A stretch of DNA of 64,000 nucleotides. Origin: CBIHON01 sp966211965 (GTDB taxonomy: Bacteria; Pseudomonadota; Gammaproteobacteria; Burkholderiales; Burkholderiaceae_D). The notes beneath the pieces were generated by a model, which saw nothing but the letters and a program-made list of their open reading frames with translations, did no database searches and had not been told where the DNA came from. This document shows, piece by piece, positions 16,218-24,010 of the stretch. A program made the translations under genes and the position numbers. The stretch lies in the NCBI GenBank assembly GCA_966211965.1, contig CBIHON010000025.1, positions 17,373-81,372 of the forward strand. Reading direction: 5' to 3'. Every line of letters begins with the position of its first letter. Within the stretch, counting starts at the first letter, position 1.

Positions 16218-16550
16218 ATGAATACGGCACGCATAGGGATGGCAGGATTATTGGCTGCACTCAGCTTCGCACTGGCGCATGCCGCCAGCCCGCCGACGGT
16301 GAATGCAGAACAAATGGACATGGATGCTGACATCCTGGCCAAGATCGGTAAAGAAAAATCGAAGAAAACGTCGATAGCCGACGGTATCAAGGCAAGCACG
16401 AACGAAGGTGGAAGCAGCGATTGCGGTTCAGTCAACATCAACAGCAATAACGACAAGAAAAGCAATAGCGGCATCAAGGAAATGTTCGGCAAACAATCCA
16501 CAACGATTGTGACCGGACCGGTCATTAACATGGCAAACTGTAAAAAATAA
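16218..16550 (+). CDS. Small exported protein, possible fibre accessory factor
   Basis: 110 residues from the ATG at 16218 (AGAGGG upstream). Signal peptide about residues 1-22, then a polar, Asn/Ser/Lys-rich mature part with two cysteines (residues ~77 and ~108) that could form a disulfide. V-N-I-N-S-N-N and I-V-T-G-P-V-I-N-M-A-N give short strand-like stretches. I do not recognise the family. Its place between the repeat-protein gene and the CsgG-like gene suggests a nucleator, chaperone or anchor, like CsgB/CsgE/CsgF or HfaA by position only. Confidence 0.7.
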   Translation: MNTARIGMAGLLAALSFALAHAASPPTVNAEQMDMDADILAKIGKEKSKKTSIADGIKASTNEGGSSDCGSVNINSNNDKKSNSGIKEMFGKQSTTIVTGPVINMANCKK

Positions 16551-16608
16551 GGGAGCGTCCGGTTCCGCCGGAACGCGTTCTCCTGGAACTCAACTGAAGA
16601 GAGCGATC

Positions 16609-18159
16609 ATGTTTGGCAAAATGAGAATACTGATCTGCGGTATTGCGCTACTGGGAACCGGTTGCGTCACGACCGAAGGCTCGGTGCGCAAGGAGGCTGC
16701 CGAGGTCACGCAAGAATTGCGCAAGGGACCGGAGCAATCGCCGGTCCGCACCATCACCAATTTCTCGTCCGGCTTGCGCTGCATGGACAATATGTTCTTG
16801 ATGTACGGGGTACGCGACCTCGTCGTCATCACGGAAGACTTGTCGGACCAGACCAAGAAAGTCAGCGCCGGCACCAAGGACATGCTGATCACCTCGGTAT
16901 CCGAAATGACCAAGCGCAGCAAAGCGGTGCGGCTGATTGCCTACGGCTCGGACTCGAGCAACATGATCGGCTTCATGAAGGAAGCCGAAAAGAAAAACTT
17001 GTTCCAGTTGGTTCCGCAATACGGCATTCGCGGTTCCATCACGCAACTCGATGAAAACGTCGCCAAGAAAACCGAAGGCGGCGGCATCGCGATCGAGCCC
17101 TTCTTCGGTATCGGCCGCGCTTCGACGGCGGCGACCACGATCCTGGGGCTGGACCTGACGATGATGCGCACCAGCGATTTATCGATCGTATCGGGTGTTA
17201 CCTCCAGCAACTCGGTCGCCATTTTCAAATCCGGCAGCGGCGTTGAAGGCGAAGCCGGCTACGCGAAATTCGGCATCAATTACCAAGCCAATCTGTCGCG
17301 TTCGGAAGGCACCGCGCAAGCCCTGCGCAACCTGGTGGAAATGGCCACCATCGAGCTGTTCGGCAAGCTGACCAGAACACCCTACTGGGTTTGCCTGGGC
17401 GCCACCAGCCAGGCCGAAGCGGTCAAGAATGAAATCAGCGATTGGTATTCCGGCATGTACAGCGACGGCGAGATCGTCTCGTATTGGCAGCAGCAGATGC
17501 GTATTCGCGGCGTGTATACCGGTGAAGTGAACGGCAAGAACGATGATGCCCTGATCGGCGCCATCACCGCCTACCGCGAAGCGATGGGGCTGGAAAAGAG
17601 CGCGGTGGTTGACCTGGCTTTCTTTACCGCCTATCTCGACGCCAATCATTATCAAGTCGCCCCCAAGGCGAGGGAAAAACTCGCATCCTACAAGACACCT
17701 GCGGCCAAGGCCGTGAACCCGAACGACGCCACGCCGATTACGGTCTCGATCGCGTCTTTGAAAGGCGGTAACCAGTTCAAGAAGGGTGAGCAATTGGCGC
17801 TCAAGGTGACGCCGAGCCGGGATGCCTACGTCTACTGTTTCATGCAGGATGAGACACAGAAAATCGCACGCTTTTTCCCGAACCGCTTTGCCAAGGATTC
17901 ACTGGTCAGCGCCAAGAACGGTGTCCAGCTGCCCAATGGAAAAGAGTTCAACATCAGCGTCAATACCAAGGGCGTGCCGGAACATATCGCGTGCTTTGCA
18001 GCTGGCAAGGATGTCTATGCAGACGTGCTTCCGGCGATCGGCGGCGGCGATATCGATGTGCCGGCTACAGTCAAATCGATGGCTGAACTCAAGGCCGTAT
18101 TTGCCAAAGCGGCCGGGGCCACGCTCGGCGTCGGCAACTTTACTTTGAACGTTCGTTGA
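16609..18159 (+). CDS. CsgG/HfaB-like outer-membrane lipoprotein fused to peptidoglycan-binding-like and DUF4384 domains
   Basis: 516 residues. A lipoprotein signal ends L-L-G-T-G-C, lipidated Cys19 (Gly at -3 is atypical). Residues ~45-265 resemble CsgG/HfaB: V-V-I-T-E-D-L near 72, L-F-Q-L-V-P then Y-G-I-R-G-S-I-T near 138-145, and a L-D-L-T-M-M-R-T-S-D strand near 181-190. CsgG forms the outer-membrane pore that exports curlin. Residues ~283-330 look like a peptidoglycan-binding repeat (Q-M-R-I-R-G-V-Y-T-G-E-V-N-G). Residues ~376-470 match DUF4384 (D-A-Y-V-Y-C-F, I-A-R-F-F-P-N). Typical CsgG is about 277 residues, so the C-terminal half is an addition. Context with the repeat proteins strongly suggests their export channel. 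Confidence 0.75.
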   Translation: MFGKMRILICGIALLGTGCVTTEGSVRKEAAEVTQELRKGPEQSPVRTITNFSSGLRCMDNMFLMYGVRDLVVITEDLSDQTKKVSAGTKDMLITSVSEMTKRSKAVRLIAYGSDSSNMIGFMKEAEKKNLFQLVPQYGIRGSITQLDENVAKKTEGGGIAIEPFFGIGRASTAATTILGLDLTMMRTSDLSIVSGVTSSNSVAIFKSGSGVEGEAGYAKFGINYQANLSRSEGTAQALRNLVEMATIELFGKLTRTPYWVCLGATSQAEAVKNEISDWYSGMYSDGEIVSYWQQQMRIRGVYTGEVNGKNDDALIGAITAYREAMGLEKSAVVDLAFFTAYLDANHYQVAPKAREKLASYKTPAAKAVNPNDATPITVSIASLKGGNQFKKGEQLALKVTPSRDAYVYCFMQDETQKIARFFPNRFAKDSLVSAKNGVQLPNGKEFNISVNTKGVPEHIACFAAGKDVYADVLPAIGGGDIDVPATVKSMAELKAVFAKAAGATLGVGNFTLNVR

Positions 18160-18167
18160 GGAACATC

Positions 18168-18524
18168 ATGAAGAGAATTTTTTCCAGGGGGGTGTTATTC
18201 GCCATGACGGCAGGCGCCGTAGTACTGCCTGCCGTTGCCGGCACCGAGCTCGGCACTCCCTCCGGTGCGATACTGGTTGCACCGGCGGCCAATACCGGCG
18301 CCGTTGCCGCTTCGGAACAGGCTTCCACGGTGCGCGACACGCGCAAGCCCGGCGGCCACACGCTGCGCTGCTGGCACCACGGCCGCCTGCTATATGAAGG
18401 CAGCGGTTTCCGCCATGATCTTGAGAAGGCTTCCAATGCGATCAATGTGCCGCGCATGGATGGCGATCCTTCGGTGGTCGTGCTCGATCTCAAGGACGGC
18501 ATGTGCATTTTGTCAAAGAGCTGA
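18168..18524 (+). CDS. Small exported protein of unknown function
   Basis: 118 residues; the ATG at 18168 lies 8 bp after the CsgG-like gene, whose final bases GTTGAGGAAC include the ribosome site. Signal peptide ~1-25 (ends A-V-A). An Ala/Thr/Pro-rich linker is followed by a compact domain with two cysteines (L-R-C-W-H-H-G-R-L-L-Y-E and D-G-M-C-I-L). Family not recognised. The next gene starts 2 bp after the stop. Co-transcription with the CsgG-like gene suggests a role in the same secretion system. Confidence 0.7.
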   Translation: MKRIFSRGVLFAMTAGAVVLPAVAGTELGTPSGAILVAPAANTGAVAASEQASTVRDTRKPGGHTLRCWHHGRLLYEGSGFRHDLEKASNAINVPRMDGDPSVVVLDLKDGMCILSKS

Positions 18525-18526
18525 AC

Positions 18527-19216
18527 ATGAAAATACTGAAAAATATTCGTACTGGAGTATCGGTTGCCTGCATGGCGTTGATGGCACAGTCGGTCTGCGC
18601 CGAGGTCATGACCAAGCCGGCCGACGGCGTAACGCGCGTCGTGTTCAAGACCTCGGGCGACTTGTCGGTGCGCGTCGGGACCGAAGAAAAATTGACGATC
18701 GAATCGGAACCCAAGGTGCTGGCGCAAATGGATATCGGCATCAAGGGCGGCACCATGACATTAGCCAGCAAGGGCAGCTTCAAGACCGAGAAGGGACTCA
18801 AGTTCACGCTCACGCTCAAGTCCCTGCGCGGCCTGAAAAGCGACGGCAGCGGCAACATCCTGATCGAAGGTTTTACTGGAACCGATTTCGATGTCGAAGC
18901 AGGCGGCAGCGGCGACATCAAGCTCAAAAACATCACGCCGGGCAAGCTGCAAATCGCCATGCCCGGCTCGGGCAATATCGAAGTGGCCGGCAGCGGTAAA
19001 TCGATGGTGGTGCGCATTGGCGGCAGCGGCGACGTCGATGCGCTGAAGTTCAACGCGCAAACCGTGGAGGCGCGCATCGACGGATCGGGCAATATCAAGG
19101 TACATGCCGACGACAGCCTGAAGGCGGTGATTGGCGGCGCGGGCAATATCGAATACCAGGGCAAGGCCAAGGTGACGCAGTCGATCACCGGTGCGGGAAG
19201 CGTTGACCGGATCTGA
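18527..19216 (+). CDS. Exported DUF2807 (GIN-type beta-helix) protein
   Basis: 229 residues from the ATG at 18527, 2 bp after the previous stop. Signal peptide ~1-25 (S-V-C-A). The mature part carries regular G-S-G-N/D-I and G-S-G-x-V strand repeats (D-G-S-G-N-I, G-G-S-G-D-I, P-G-S-G-N-I, G-G-S-G-D-V, D-G-S-G-N-I, G-A-G-N-I), the hallmark of the DUF2807 'head GIN' beta-helix domain. Such proteins are periplasmic or surface-exposed and their role is not established. As last gene of the repeat-protein operon it may be an accessory or surface component. Confidence 0.85.
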   Translation: MKILKNIRTGVSVACMALMAQSVCAEVMTKPADGVTRVVFKTSGDLSVRVGTEEKLTIESEPKVLAQMDIGIKGGTMTLASKGSFKTEKGLKFTLTLKSLRGLKSDGSGNILIEGFTGTDFDVEAGGSGDIKLKNITPGKLQIAMPGSGNIEVAGSGKSMVVRIGGSGDVDALKFNAQTVEARIDGSGNIKVHADDSLKAVIGGAGNIEYQGKAKVTQSITGAGSVDRI

Positions 19217-19454
19217 GATCAATCCTCGCTACACCCCCGCCTGACGAAAAAAACCATCAATTTCCCTGTCATGTTTTTTTGCGAGGATTGGTATGTGGCG
19301 AGAAAAGCCGCCTATACCCGAAATGGGCGGTGACATGCGATAAAAGCAATCCTTGCGATACCGGAGGGGGCTGATGAAACGGGAATCCCTCCCGTTTTGG
19401 GCTTTCTTACAGGCCGCATCGGCCAAACTCTGGTGCTGCCTGCTCGCACGGCCG
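19217..19454. other. Intergenic region with hairpin 19377-19397
   Basis: No convincing gene. AAACGGGA (19377-19384) pairs with TCCCGTTT (19390-19397), followed by a mixed T/G stretch. It may end transcription of the repeat-protein operon, but the T-run is poor. Confidence 0.4.
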
Positions 19455-19580
19455 TTAGAGCAATTTCATCCTGACTGTACACGGCCAATCTTGCGCCTGC
19501 GATGCTCATCGTACCATTCGTACGGTTGCGCTTCTCGGCTCAACCTTGGCTCCTGTACAGTCAGGCTGAAACTGCTCTAG
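19455..19580. repeat. Palindromic CTAG-ended element, copy 2
   Basis: Left end TTAGAGCAATTTCA, right end TGAAACTGCTCTAG. It differs from copy 1 at few positions, and shares its final CTAG with the diverged element that follows. Confidence 0.85.
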
Positions 19581-19699
19581 AGCATTTTTAGCCTGACTGT
19601 ACGGGCCAATCTCAGGCCTCCGGTGCTCGGCGTACGTCTGTACGCGTCCGCTCCTCGGCCTGACCTTGACTCCGCACGGTCAGGCTAAAAATGCTCTAG
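19577..19699. repeat. Diverged palindromic CTAG-ended element, copy 3
   Basis: Ends read CTAGAGCATTTTTAGCCTGAC and its reverse complement. The interior has the same plan as copies 1 and 2 but is clearly diverged, so it is a second subfamily. It abuts copy 2, sharing CTAG, as if inserted at the terminal CTAG of the earlier element. Confidence 0.75.
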
Positions 19700-20053
19700 C
19701 GGGCAGTCCTTGTTGCGCCGAGGACCTGTTTTCCAAAACAAACTCCCACCCACAAAAAATACGGCTTGATCATCGATTCGCTGGTCGATGATGTTTCCGG
19801 CAAAATGCCGGCCCTGTACGCGTTTGAACGGGGCAAGGCCCTGACGAATGGCCTGCAATCCCCCGGACGTTTGCGCCAGGGGGACCGATTTCTCCTCTTG
19901 CCACCACGCGATAGCGCCGCCGCAGTGGCCTGACTGCGTACTTTGTTGCACAATACGCCATTCTTCAAACAAAAAGCCATTGGCCTGGAGCATCTTTGGT
20001 TCCGCGCATGTTTCCCGGCCATCAAACGGCAAAGACAACCCTCGAAATTTAAA
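19700..20053. other. Non-coding or decayed sequence upstream of the ECF sigma gene
   Basis: Minus-strand frames are open over part of this stretch (about 19700-20010) and might be a gene remnant, but I recognise no motif. Nothing else identifiable. Confidence 0.35.
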
Positions 20054-20082
20054 TGAACCAAATTGCGCCGGAAGGCAACCTA
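20054..20082 (+). promoter_or_regulatory. Putative autoregulatory ECF promoter
   Basis: TGAACC (20054-20059), 15 nt, GCAACCTA (20075-20082). Spacing and sequence equal those before the OmpA-like and repeat-protein genes. Its last A is the A of the sigma gene's ATG, so a transcript from here would be leaderless or start inside the gene. Confidence 0.55.
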
Positions 20083-20672
20083 TGAGTGCAGCAGCAGGTT
20101 TTGATAACGACAAGGCGCTGGAGCTGTTGCGCCGCGTCGGCAAGGAAGACAAGGCCGCGTATGAAGCCTTGTACAAGATGTTGTCCAGTCGCGTGTACGC
20201 GTTTCTGCGGCGGATGTTGAACAATCCGGAATCGGCCGATGAAGTCCTGGTCGATACCATGTATGAAGTGTGGCGCATCGCCGGGCAGTTTCGGGGAGAT
20301 TCCCAGGTTTCAACCTGGGTTCTCGGAATTGCCAGGAACAAGGCATTGATGGCCTTGCGCCGCACCGGGTCGGTGCAGCATGAGGACATCGATGAATTTG
20401 CTGAACTGATCGCATCGACTGCGCCCGACGGTTTTGATGAGCTGGCGCAAAAGCAGTTGCGTGAAGTAATACGGCGTTGTTTGCAAAAGCTTTCGGTCAA
20501 GCATCGCGAATGTGTACACCTGACTTACTTCGAGGACTACGGTTTGGCCGATATTGCGAAACTGATGGGGGTCCCGGAGGGTACGATCAAGAGCCGCCTG
20601 TCGCATGCGCGTTCTCAGCTCGGTGCCTGCGTATCGGCGTCGAACCAGCAGACGGCCTCTTGCCCGGTATAG
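20082..20672 (+). CDS. ECF (sigma-70 family) RNA polymerase sigma factor
   Basis: 196 residues from the ATG at 20082 (GGAAGG 9 nt upstream). Region 2 spans ~20-90 (A-A-Y-E-A-L-Y, A-D-E-V-L-V-D-T-M-Y-E-V-W, and R-G-D-S-Q-V-S-T-W-V-L-G-I-A-R-N). Region 4 spans ~125-180 (H-R-E-C-V-H-L-T-Y-F, I-A-K-L-M-G-V-P-E-G-T-I-K-S-R-L). It directs RNA polymerase to a small set of promoters. The next gene encodes an anti-sigma factor, and a matching promoter motif recurs in front of the surface-fibre genes, so those are the likely targets. The true start is slightly uncertain because the promoter motif overlaps the ATG. Confidence 0.93.
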   Translation: MSAAAGFDNDKALELLRRVGKEDKAAYEALYKMLSSRVYAFLRRMLNNPESADEVLVDTMYEVWRIAGQFRGDSQVSTWVLGIARNKALMALRRTGSVQHEDIDEFAELIASTAPDGFDELAQKQLREVIRRCLQKLSVKHRECVHLTYFEDYGLADIAKLMGVPEGTIKSRLSHARSQLGACVSASNQQTASCPV

Positions 20673-20752
20673 CAACGACGTAATCGACAGGGTTTGACGG
20701 CAGCGGAAGCGCTACAGACTTCTGCGCAAAAAAACATTTGAAGGAGCACAAA

Positions 20753-21388
20753 ATGCAAGGCGATATCCAACACGACCTGCCATGGCTGGCCAATGGCACA
20801 CTCAGCGCGGAAGAGCGGGCGCGGCTTGAAGCCGCGATCGCCAACAGCGCCGAGGCCCGCAGGGCCCTGGACTGGGAGCTCGCCGTGCGCGACGCGATCA
20901 AGGCCGAAACCGCCGAATGGGAACCGCCTGCCCATGCGATGGATGAAGTGTTCAGGCGCATCGAGCGGGCACGTCCAGCCCCCAAGGAGTCCGCCCTCAA
21001 GATCTTCTTGTCCGGCATCATGGAATCATTCCAGGCCTCGCCGAAATTCGCATTCGCCTGCGCCGTCGCGGCGGTGCAGTTCGGCGTGATCGGCTACCTG
21101 TGGTCCACGCAGGAAGACCCGGGCAGCTATTCCGAAATCCGCTCGACCCAGCCGGCACTGCAACCGACCAAGTTCATCCGCGTCATGTTCGCGCCGACCA
21201 GCACCGAAAACGATTTGCGTGAACTGCTGCGCAAGGCCGGCGCTGAAATCGTTGCGGGCCCGTCGCAACTCGGCGATTACTACCTGCTGGTCGATGCCGA
21301 CAAGCTGACCGCCGCGCTGAACACCCTGAGAGCCAGCACAAAAATCGAATCGGCGGATATCGTCAATGCACTCCCTGCCAAACCATAA
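20753..21388 (+). CDS. Membrane-bound anti-sigma factor
   Basis: 211 residues; AAGGAG 7 nt before the ATG at 20753. The N-terminal ~75 residues (L-P-W-L-A-N-G-T-L-S, E-E-R-A-R-L-E, R-R-A-L-D-W-E) have the usual anti-sigma helical pattern but lack the zinc-binding H-x3-C-x2-C. One membrane helix follows at ~98-117. The periplasmic C-terminus (~140-205) looks like a small alpha/beta sensing domain (F-I-R-V-M-F, E-I-V-A-G-P, Y-Y-L-L-V-D). It should hold the ECF sigma factor inactive until an envelope signal arrives. The last 23 bp overlap the caspase-like gene. Confidence 0.8.
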   Translation: MQGDIQHDLPWLANGTLSAEERARLEAAIANSAEARRALDWELAVRDAIKAETAEWEPPAHAMDEVFRRIERARPAPKESALKIFLSGIMESFQASPKFAFACAVAAVQFGVIGYLWSTQEDPGSYSEIRSTQPALQPTKFIRVMFAPTSTENDLRELLRKAGAEIVAGPSQLGDYYLLVDADKLTAALNTLRASTKIESADIVNALPAKP

Positions 21389-22235
21389 ACCGCGGTCCGC
21401 GCCCTCGCGGCTGAGGGCCGCCTTCGGCGCAGCGTTGCTCGCGGCCTCGGCCTTGTTCCCAGGTCTGCCGCATGCACAAGACGCGGCTCAAGGCGAAGGA
21501 CGCATTGCCCTGGTCATCGGCAATTCGGCCTACCGCAACGGCGCCTTGCGCAACCCGCACAACGATGCGGAAGCAATGGCCGCCTCGCTGAAGCAGCTCG
21601 GCTTTCGCGTGATCTTGCGCAAGAATACCTCGCGCCGCGATTTGAACGAAGCCTTGCAGGATTTTTCCCGCTCGGCCTCGCGCAACGAGGTGCGGCTGTT
21701 TTTTTATGCCGGACATGGCGTGCAATCGAAAGGGCGCAACTACCTGATCCCGGTCGATGCCGACTTCCGCTCCGAAGACGAGCTGCCGCAGCAGGCTACC
21801 GACATCGGCGAGTTTCTTGAGCGCCTCGGCGCGCTCAAATCCGGCTTCAACCTGGTCATTCTGGATGCCTGCCGCAACAATCCATTCGGATCGGTAACGG
21901 CGCAACTGGCCGACGCACGTATCCGCACGCGCGGCCTCAGTTCGTCCCGCCCCTCAGGTTTGGCCCATATCGAAGCGCCGCGCGGGACCCTGGTCGCATT
22001 TTCCACTGCGCCCGGCTCGGTGGCGCGCGACAGTTCCAACCAGGAAAACAGCGTCTATACCAAGCATTTGCTGCAATGGTTGAACACACCCGGATTGCCG
22101 GTGGAGCGCTTGTTCAAGCAGGTGCGGATCGGCGTCGCGCAAGAAACCCAACTGCAGCAGGTGCCATGGGAAACCAGCAGCCTGATGGGAGACTTCTGCT
22201 TCAAGACGGAAGGCAGGAAGGCCTGCGGAAACTGA
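21366..22235 (+). CDS. Exported caspase-like (C14, metacaspase-type) peptidase
   Basis: 289 residues. Signal peptide ~15-38 (ends P-H-A). The caspase domain follows, starting R-I-A-L-V-I-G-N-S-A-Y near 46. Catalytic His117 lies in Y-A-G-H-G and catalytic Cys169 in L-D-A-C-R-N-N-P-F; both are intact. Bacterial proteins of this kind cut after basic residues or act as scaffolds. It overlaps the anti-sigma gene by 23 bp, so it may help activate the sigma factor by cleaving the anti-sigma factor, or act on secreted fibre proteins; both are inference. DUF4384, present in the CsgG-like protein, is often fused to such caspase domains. Confidence 0.9.
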   Translation: MHSLPNHKPRSAPSRLRAAFGAALLAASALFPGLPHAQDAAQGEGRIALVIGNSAYRNGALRNPHNDAEAMAASLKQLGFRVILRKNTSRRDLNEALQDFSRSASRNEVRLFFYAGHGVQSKGRNYLIPVDADFRSEDELPQQATDIGEFLERLGALKSGFNLVILDACRNNPFGSVTAQLADARIRTRGLSSSRPSGLAHIEAPRGTLVAFSTAPGSVARDSSNQENSVYTKHLLQWLNTPGLPVERLFKQVRIGVAQETQLQQVPWETSSLMGDFCFKTEGRKACGN

Positions 22236-22276
22236 TGGCGACACATGCCATTTCACGCTTGGTCAGGCAAATTGAA

Positions 22277-22996
22277 TCAGGTGCTCTTCAGTATAAATTC
22301 GTACCGCTCCGGGCGGATAAAAAATGTCGACTGGTCGCAGCAGACATCGGTGGCAAAGTACGAAGTACGCACCATCACCATTAGCGCGGCGCCGATTTTC
22401 ACCTTGAGTAACTGTGCCATCTGCTTGTCTGCCGGCTGGGCGCGGATGGCAATATCGGCGCGCGCCACAGAATTCCCTGTCACCGCTTTCAGCATCGTGT
22501 AATTCGGCTGCCGTTGCGCGTCATTCCAGCTGACGGCCTTCAACTTCGCGGGAAGATGGCTGCGTCCGAACGCGATCGGCTCATTATCCACCAGATGCAG
22601 ACGTTCCAGCAGCAGACATTTTTTCAGCCTGGCTCCAAACAGCGGGCGCAGCGATTCCGGCAACGGCACGACTTCTTTTGATATCAGGCGCATTTCCGGT
22701 TTGAGCCCCTGAAGCACCAGCGATTCATGGAAACTGCGCAAGCTGTCGAGGCCGTGGCGTACTTTTTTCCCGGAAGCGTAGGTGCCTTTTCCTTGCTTGC
22801 GCTCGACCACGCCTTCGTCGGTCAGCTTGCCCAAGGCCTGGCGCACCGTGACGCGGCTTACGCGAAATAGCGAGCACAGTTCCGCCTCTGACGGCAGTTT
22901 TCCTGTGGGGTCGTATTGGCCGCTGAGGATTCTGCTGCGCAGTTGCGCCGCGATTTGCTCGTAGAGCGAGGTGATGTTTTCACGAATGAGTTGCAT
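22277..22996 (-). CDS. GntR/HutC-family transcriptional regulator
   Basis: 239 residues. Winged-helix domain ~8-72 (Y-E-Q-I-A-A-Q-L-R-S-R-I, L-P-S-E-A-E-L, S-R-V-T-V-R-Q-A-L) and a C-terminal UTRA effector domain (~95-235) ending with the usual F-F-I-R-P-E-R-Y-E-F. It is divergent from the ABC transporter gene at 23170, so it most likely represses that operon until the substrate appears. A GTATTAATAC palindrome in the shared region is a candidate operator. Confidence 0.92.
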   Translation of the reverse strand: MQLIRENITSLYEQIAAQLRSRILSGQYDPTGKLPSEAELCSLFRVSRVTVRQALGKLTDEGVVERKQGKGTYASGKKVRHGLDSLRSFHESLVLQGLKPEMRLISKEVVPLPESLRPLFGARLKKCLLLERLHLVDNEPIAFGRSHLPAKLKAVSWNDAQRQPNYTMLKAVTGNSVARADIAIRAQPADKQMAQLLKVKIGAALMVMVRTSYFATDVCCDQSTFFIRPERYEFILKST

Positions 22997-23089
22997 GTCC
23001 GTTGCTGGATTTTTAAGAAGAAGGCAAGCGCGTTGCGGTGAAAAATAAAAAACCGATATGGTTATGCGAAACCATTATTTACTCAACTT

Positions 23090-23099
23090 GTATTAATAC
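23090..23099. promoter_or_regulatory. Candidate GntR operator
   Basis: Perfect palindrome GTATTAATAC in the 173-bp region between the GntR gene and the ABC transporter operon. GT-N-TA-N-AC palindromes are usual for HutC/FadR-type regulators. Binding is inferred. Confidence 0.4.
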
Positions 23100-23169
23100 G
23101 TATCATAACAATACAGCCAGCAAACGTGGCTTTCAACGCATCGCAACCACTCAATCAGGCAGCAAGAAA

Positions 23170-23964
23170 ATGCTCAAAGAATATTGCCCTCCACGTTGTG
23201 CTGCAACCTTGTCGGTGGATGCGATCGATTTTTCTTATCCGAATGGACACGCGGTTTTCAAGAATCTTTCGCTACAGGTCAGGCCGGGAGAATTCGTCGC
23301 GTTGCTTGGACCGTCCGGCTGCGGCAAGAGCACGTTGCTGAACCTGCTGTCCGGTTTCCAACAGCCGTCGCGCGGCAGCATCAGCATCAACGGAGCCCCG
23401 GTGCGGCCGGAAATGGATGAGTTGGGTTATGTGTTTCAGTCGCCTCAGCTTTTTCCCTGGTTGAATGCATTGGAAAACACGCGCTTCGGCTTGCGCATGG
23501 AGCAGCGCTTGAGTCTGAGCGAGCAGTATGAACGGGCGCGGCATTACCTTGCCCTGGTCGGTTTGACGCATGCAGAGAAAAAACTGCCATTCCAGCTGTC
23601 CGGCGGAATGCAGCAACGGGTCTCGCTGGCGCGGGCTTTGGCGCTGGAGCCGAAGCTGCTGTTGATGGATGAGCCATTCGCGGCGCTGGATGCGATCACG
23701 CGCAATAGCATGAATGAGGAGATTTTGCGGCTCTGGTCGGCGCTGGGCCAGAGCATCGTTTTCATTACGCATGATATCGACGAGGCGGTGTTCCTGGCTG
23801 ACCGCGTCGTGGTTCTCGGCAGTACGCCCAACGGCGTACGCAGCGAACTCGACATCGATTTGCCGCGGCCTCGCAGCCATCGCGAGACGCGAAAACTGCC
23901 GCGCTTCTTCGATTATTCCGGTGCGCTGATGGAAAGCATTTCGCTGGCGATGGCTGCGGCGTGA
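23170..23964 (+). CDS. ABC transporter ATP-binding protein, sulfonate/taurine/nitrate type
   Basis: 264 residues from the ATG at 23170; the frame is open to 23038, but the extra residues precede the conserved start and look non-coding. Walker A G-P-S-G-C-G-K-S-T, Q-loop V-F-Q-S-P-Q-L-F-P-W, signature L-S-G-G-M-Q-Q-R, Walker B L-L-L-M-D-E-P and H-loop T-H-D-I-D-E are complete. The Q-loop and signature are those of the SsuB/TauB/NrtD group. It energises import with the binding protein and permease genes that follow. Substrate unknown. Confidence 0.93.
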   Translation: MLKEYCPPRCAATLSVDAIDFSYPNGHAVFKNLSLQVRPGEFVALLGPSGCGKSTLLNLLSGFQQPSRGSISINGAPVRPEMDELGYVFQSPQLFPWLNALENTRFGLRMEQRLSLSEQYERARHYLALVGLTHAEKKLPFQLSGGMQQRVSLARALALEPKLLLMDEPFAALDAITRNSMNEEILRLWSALGQSIVFITHDIDEAVFLADRVVVLGSTPNGVRSELDIDLPRPRSHRETRKLPRFFDYSGALMESISLAMAAA

Positions 23965-24010
23965 GCGGCTTCAGCCGTCTTTCACAACACTATTTTCCGA
24001 TTGAAAAAGC

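Noticed and set aside
20053..20085. A 10-codon leader ORF overlapping the sigma factor start (ATGA)
   Set aside because: No ribosome site before it, and its bases are better explained by the promoter motif.
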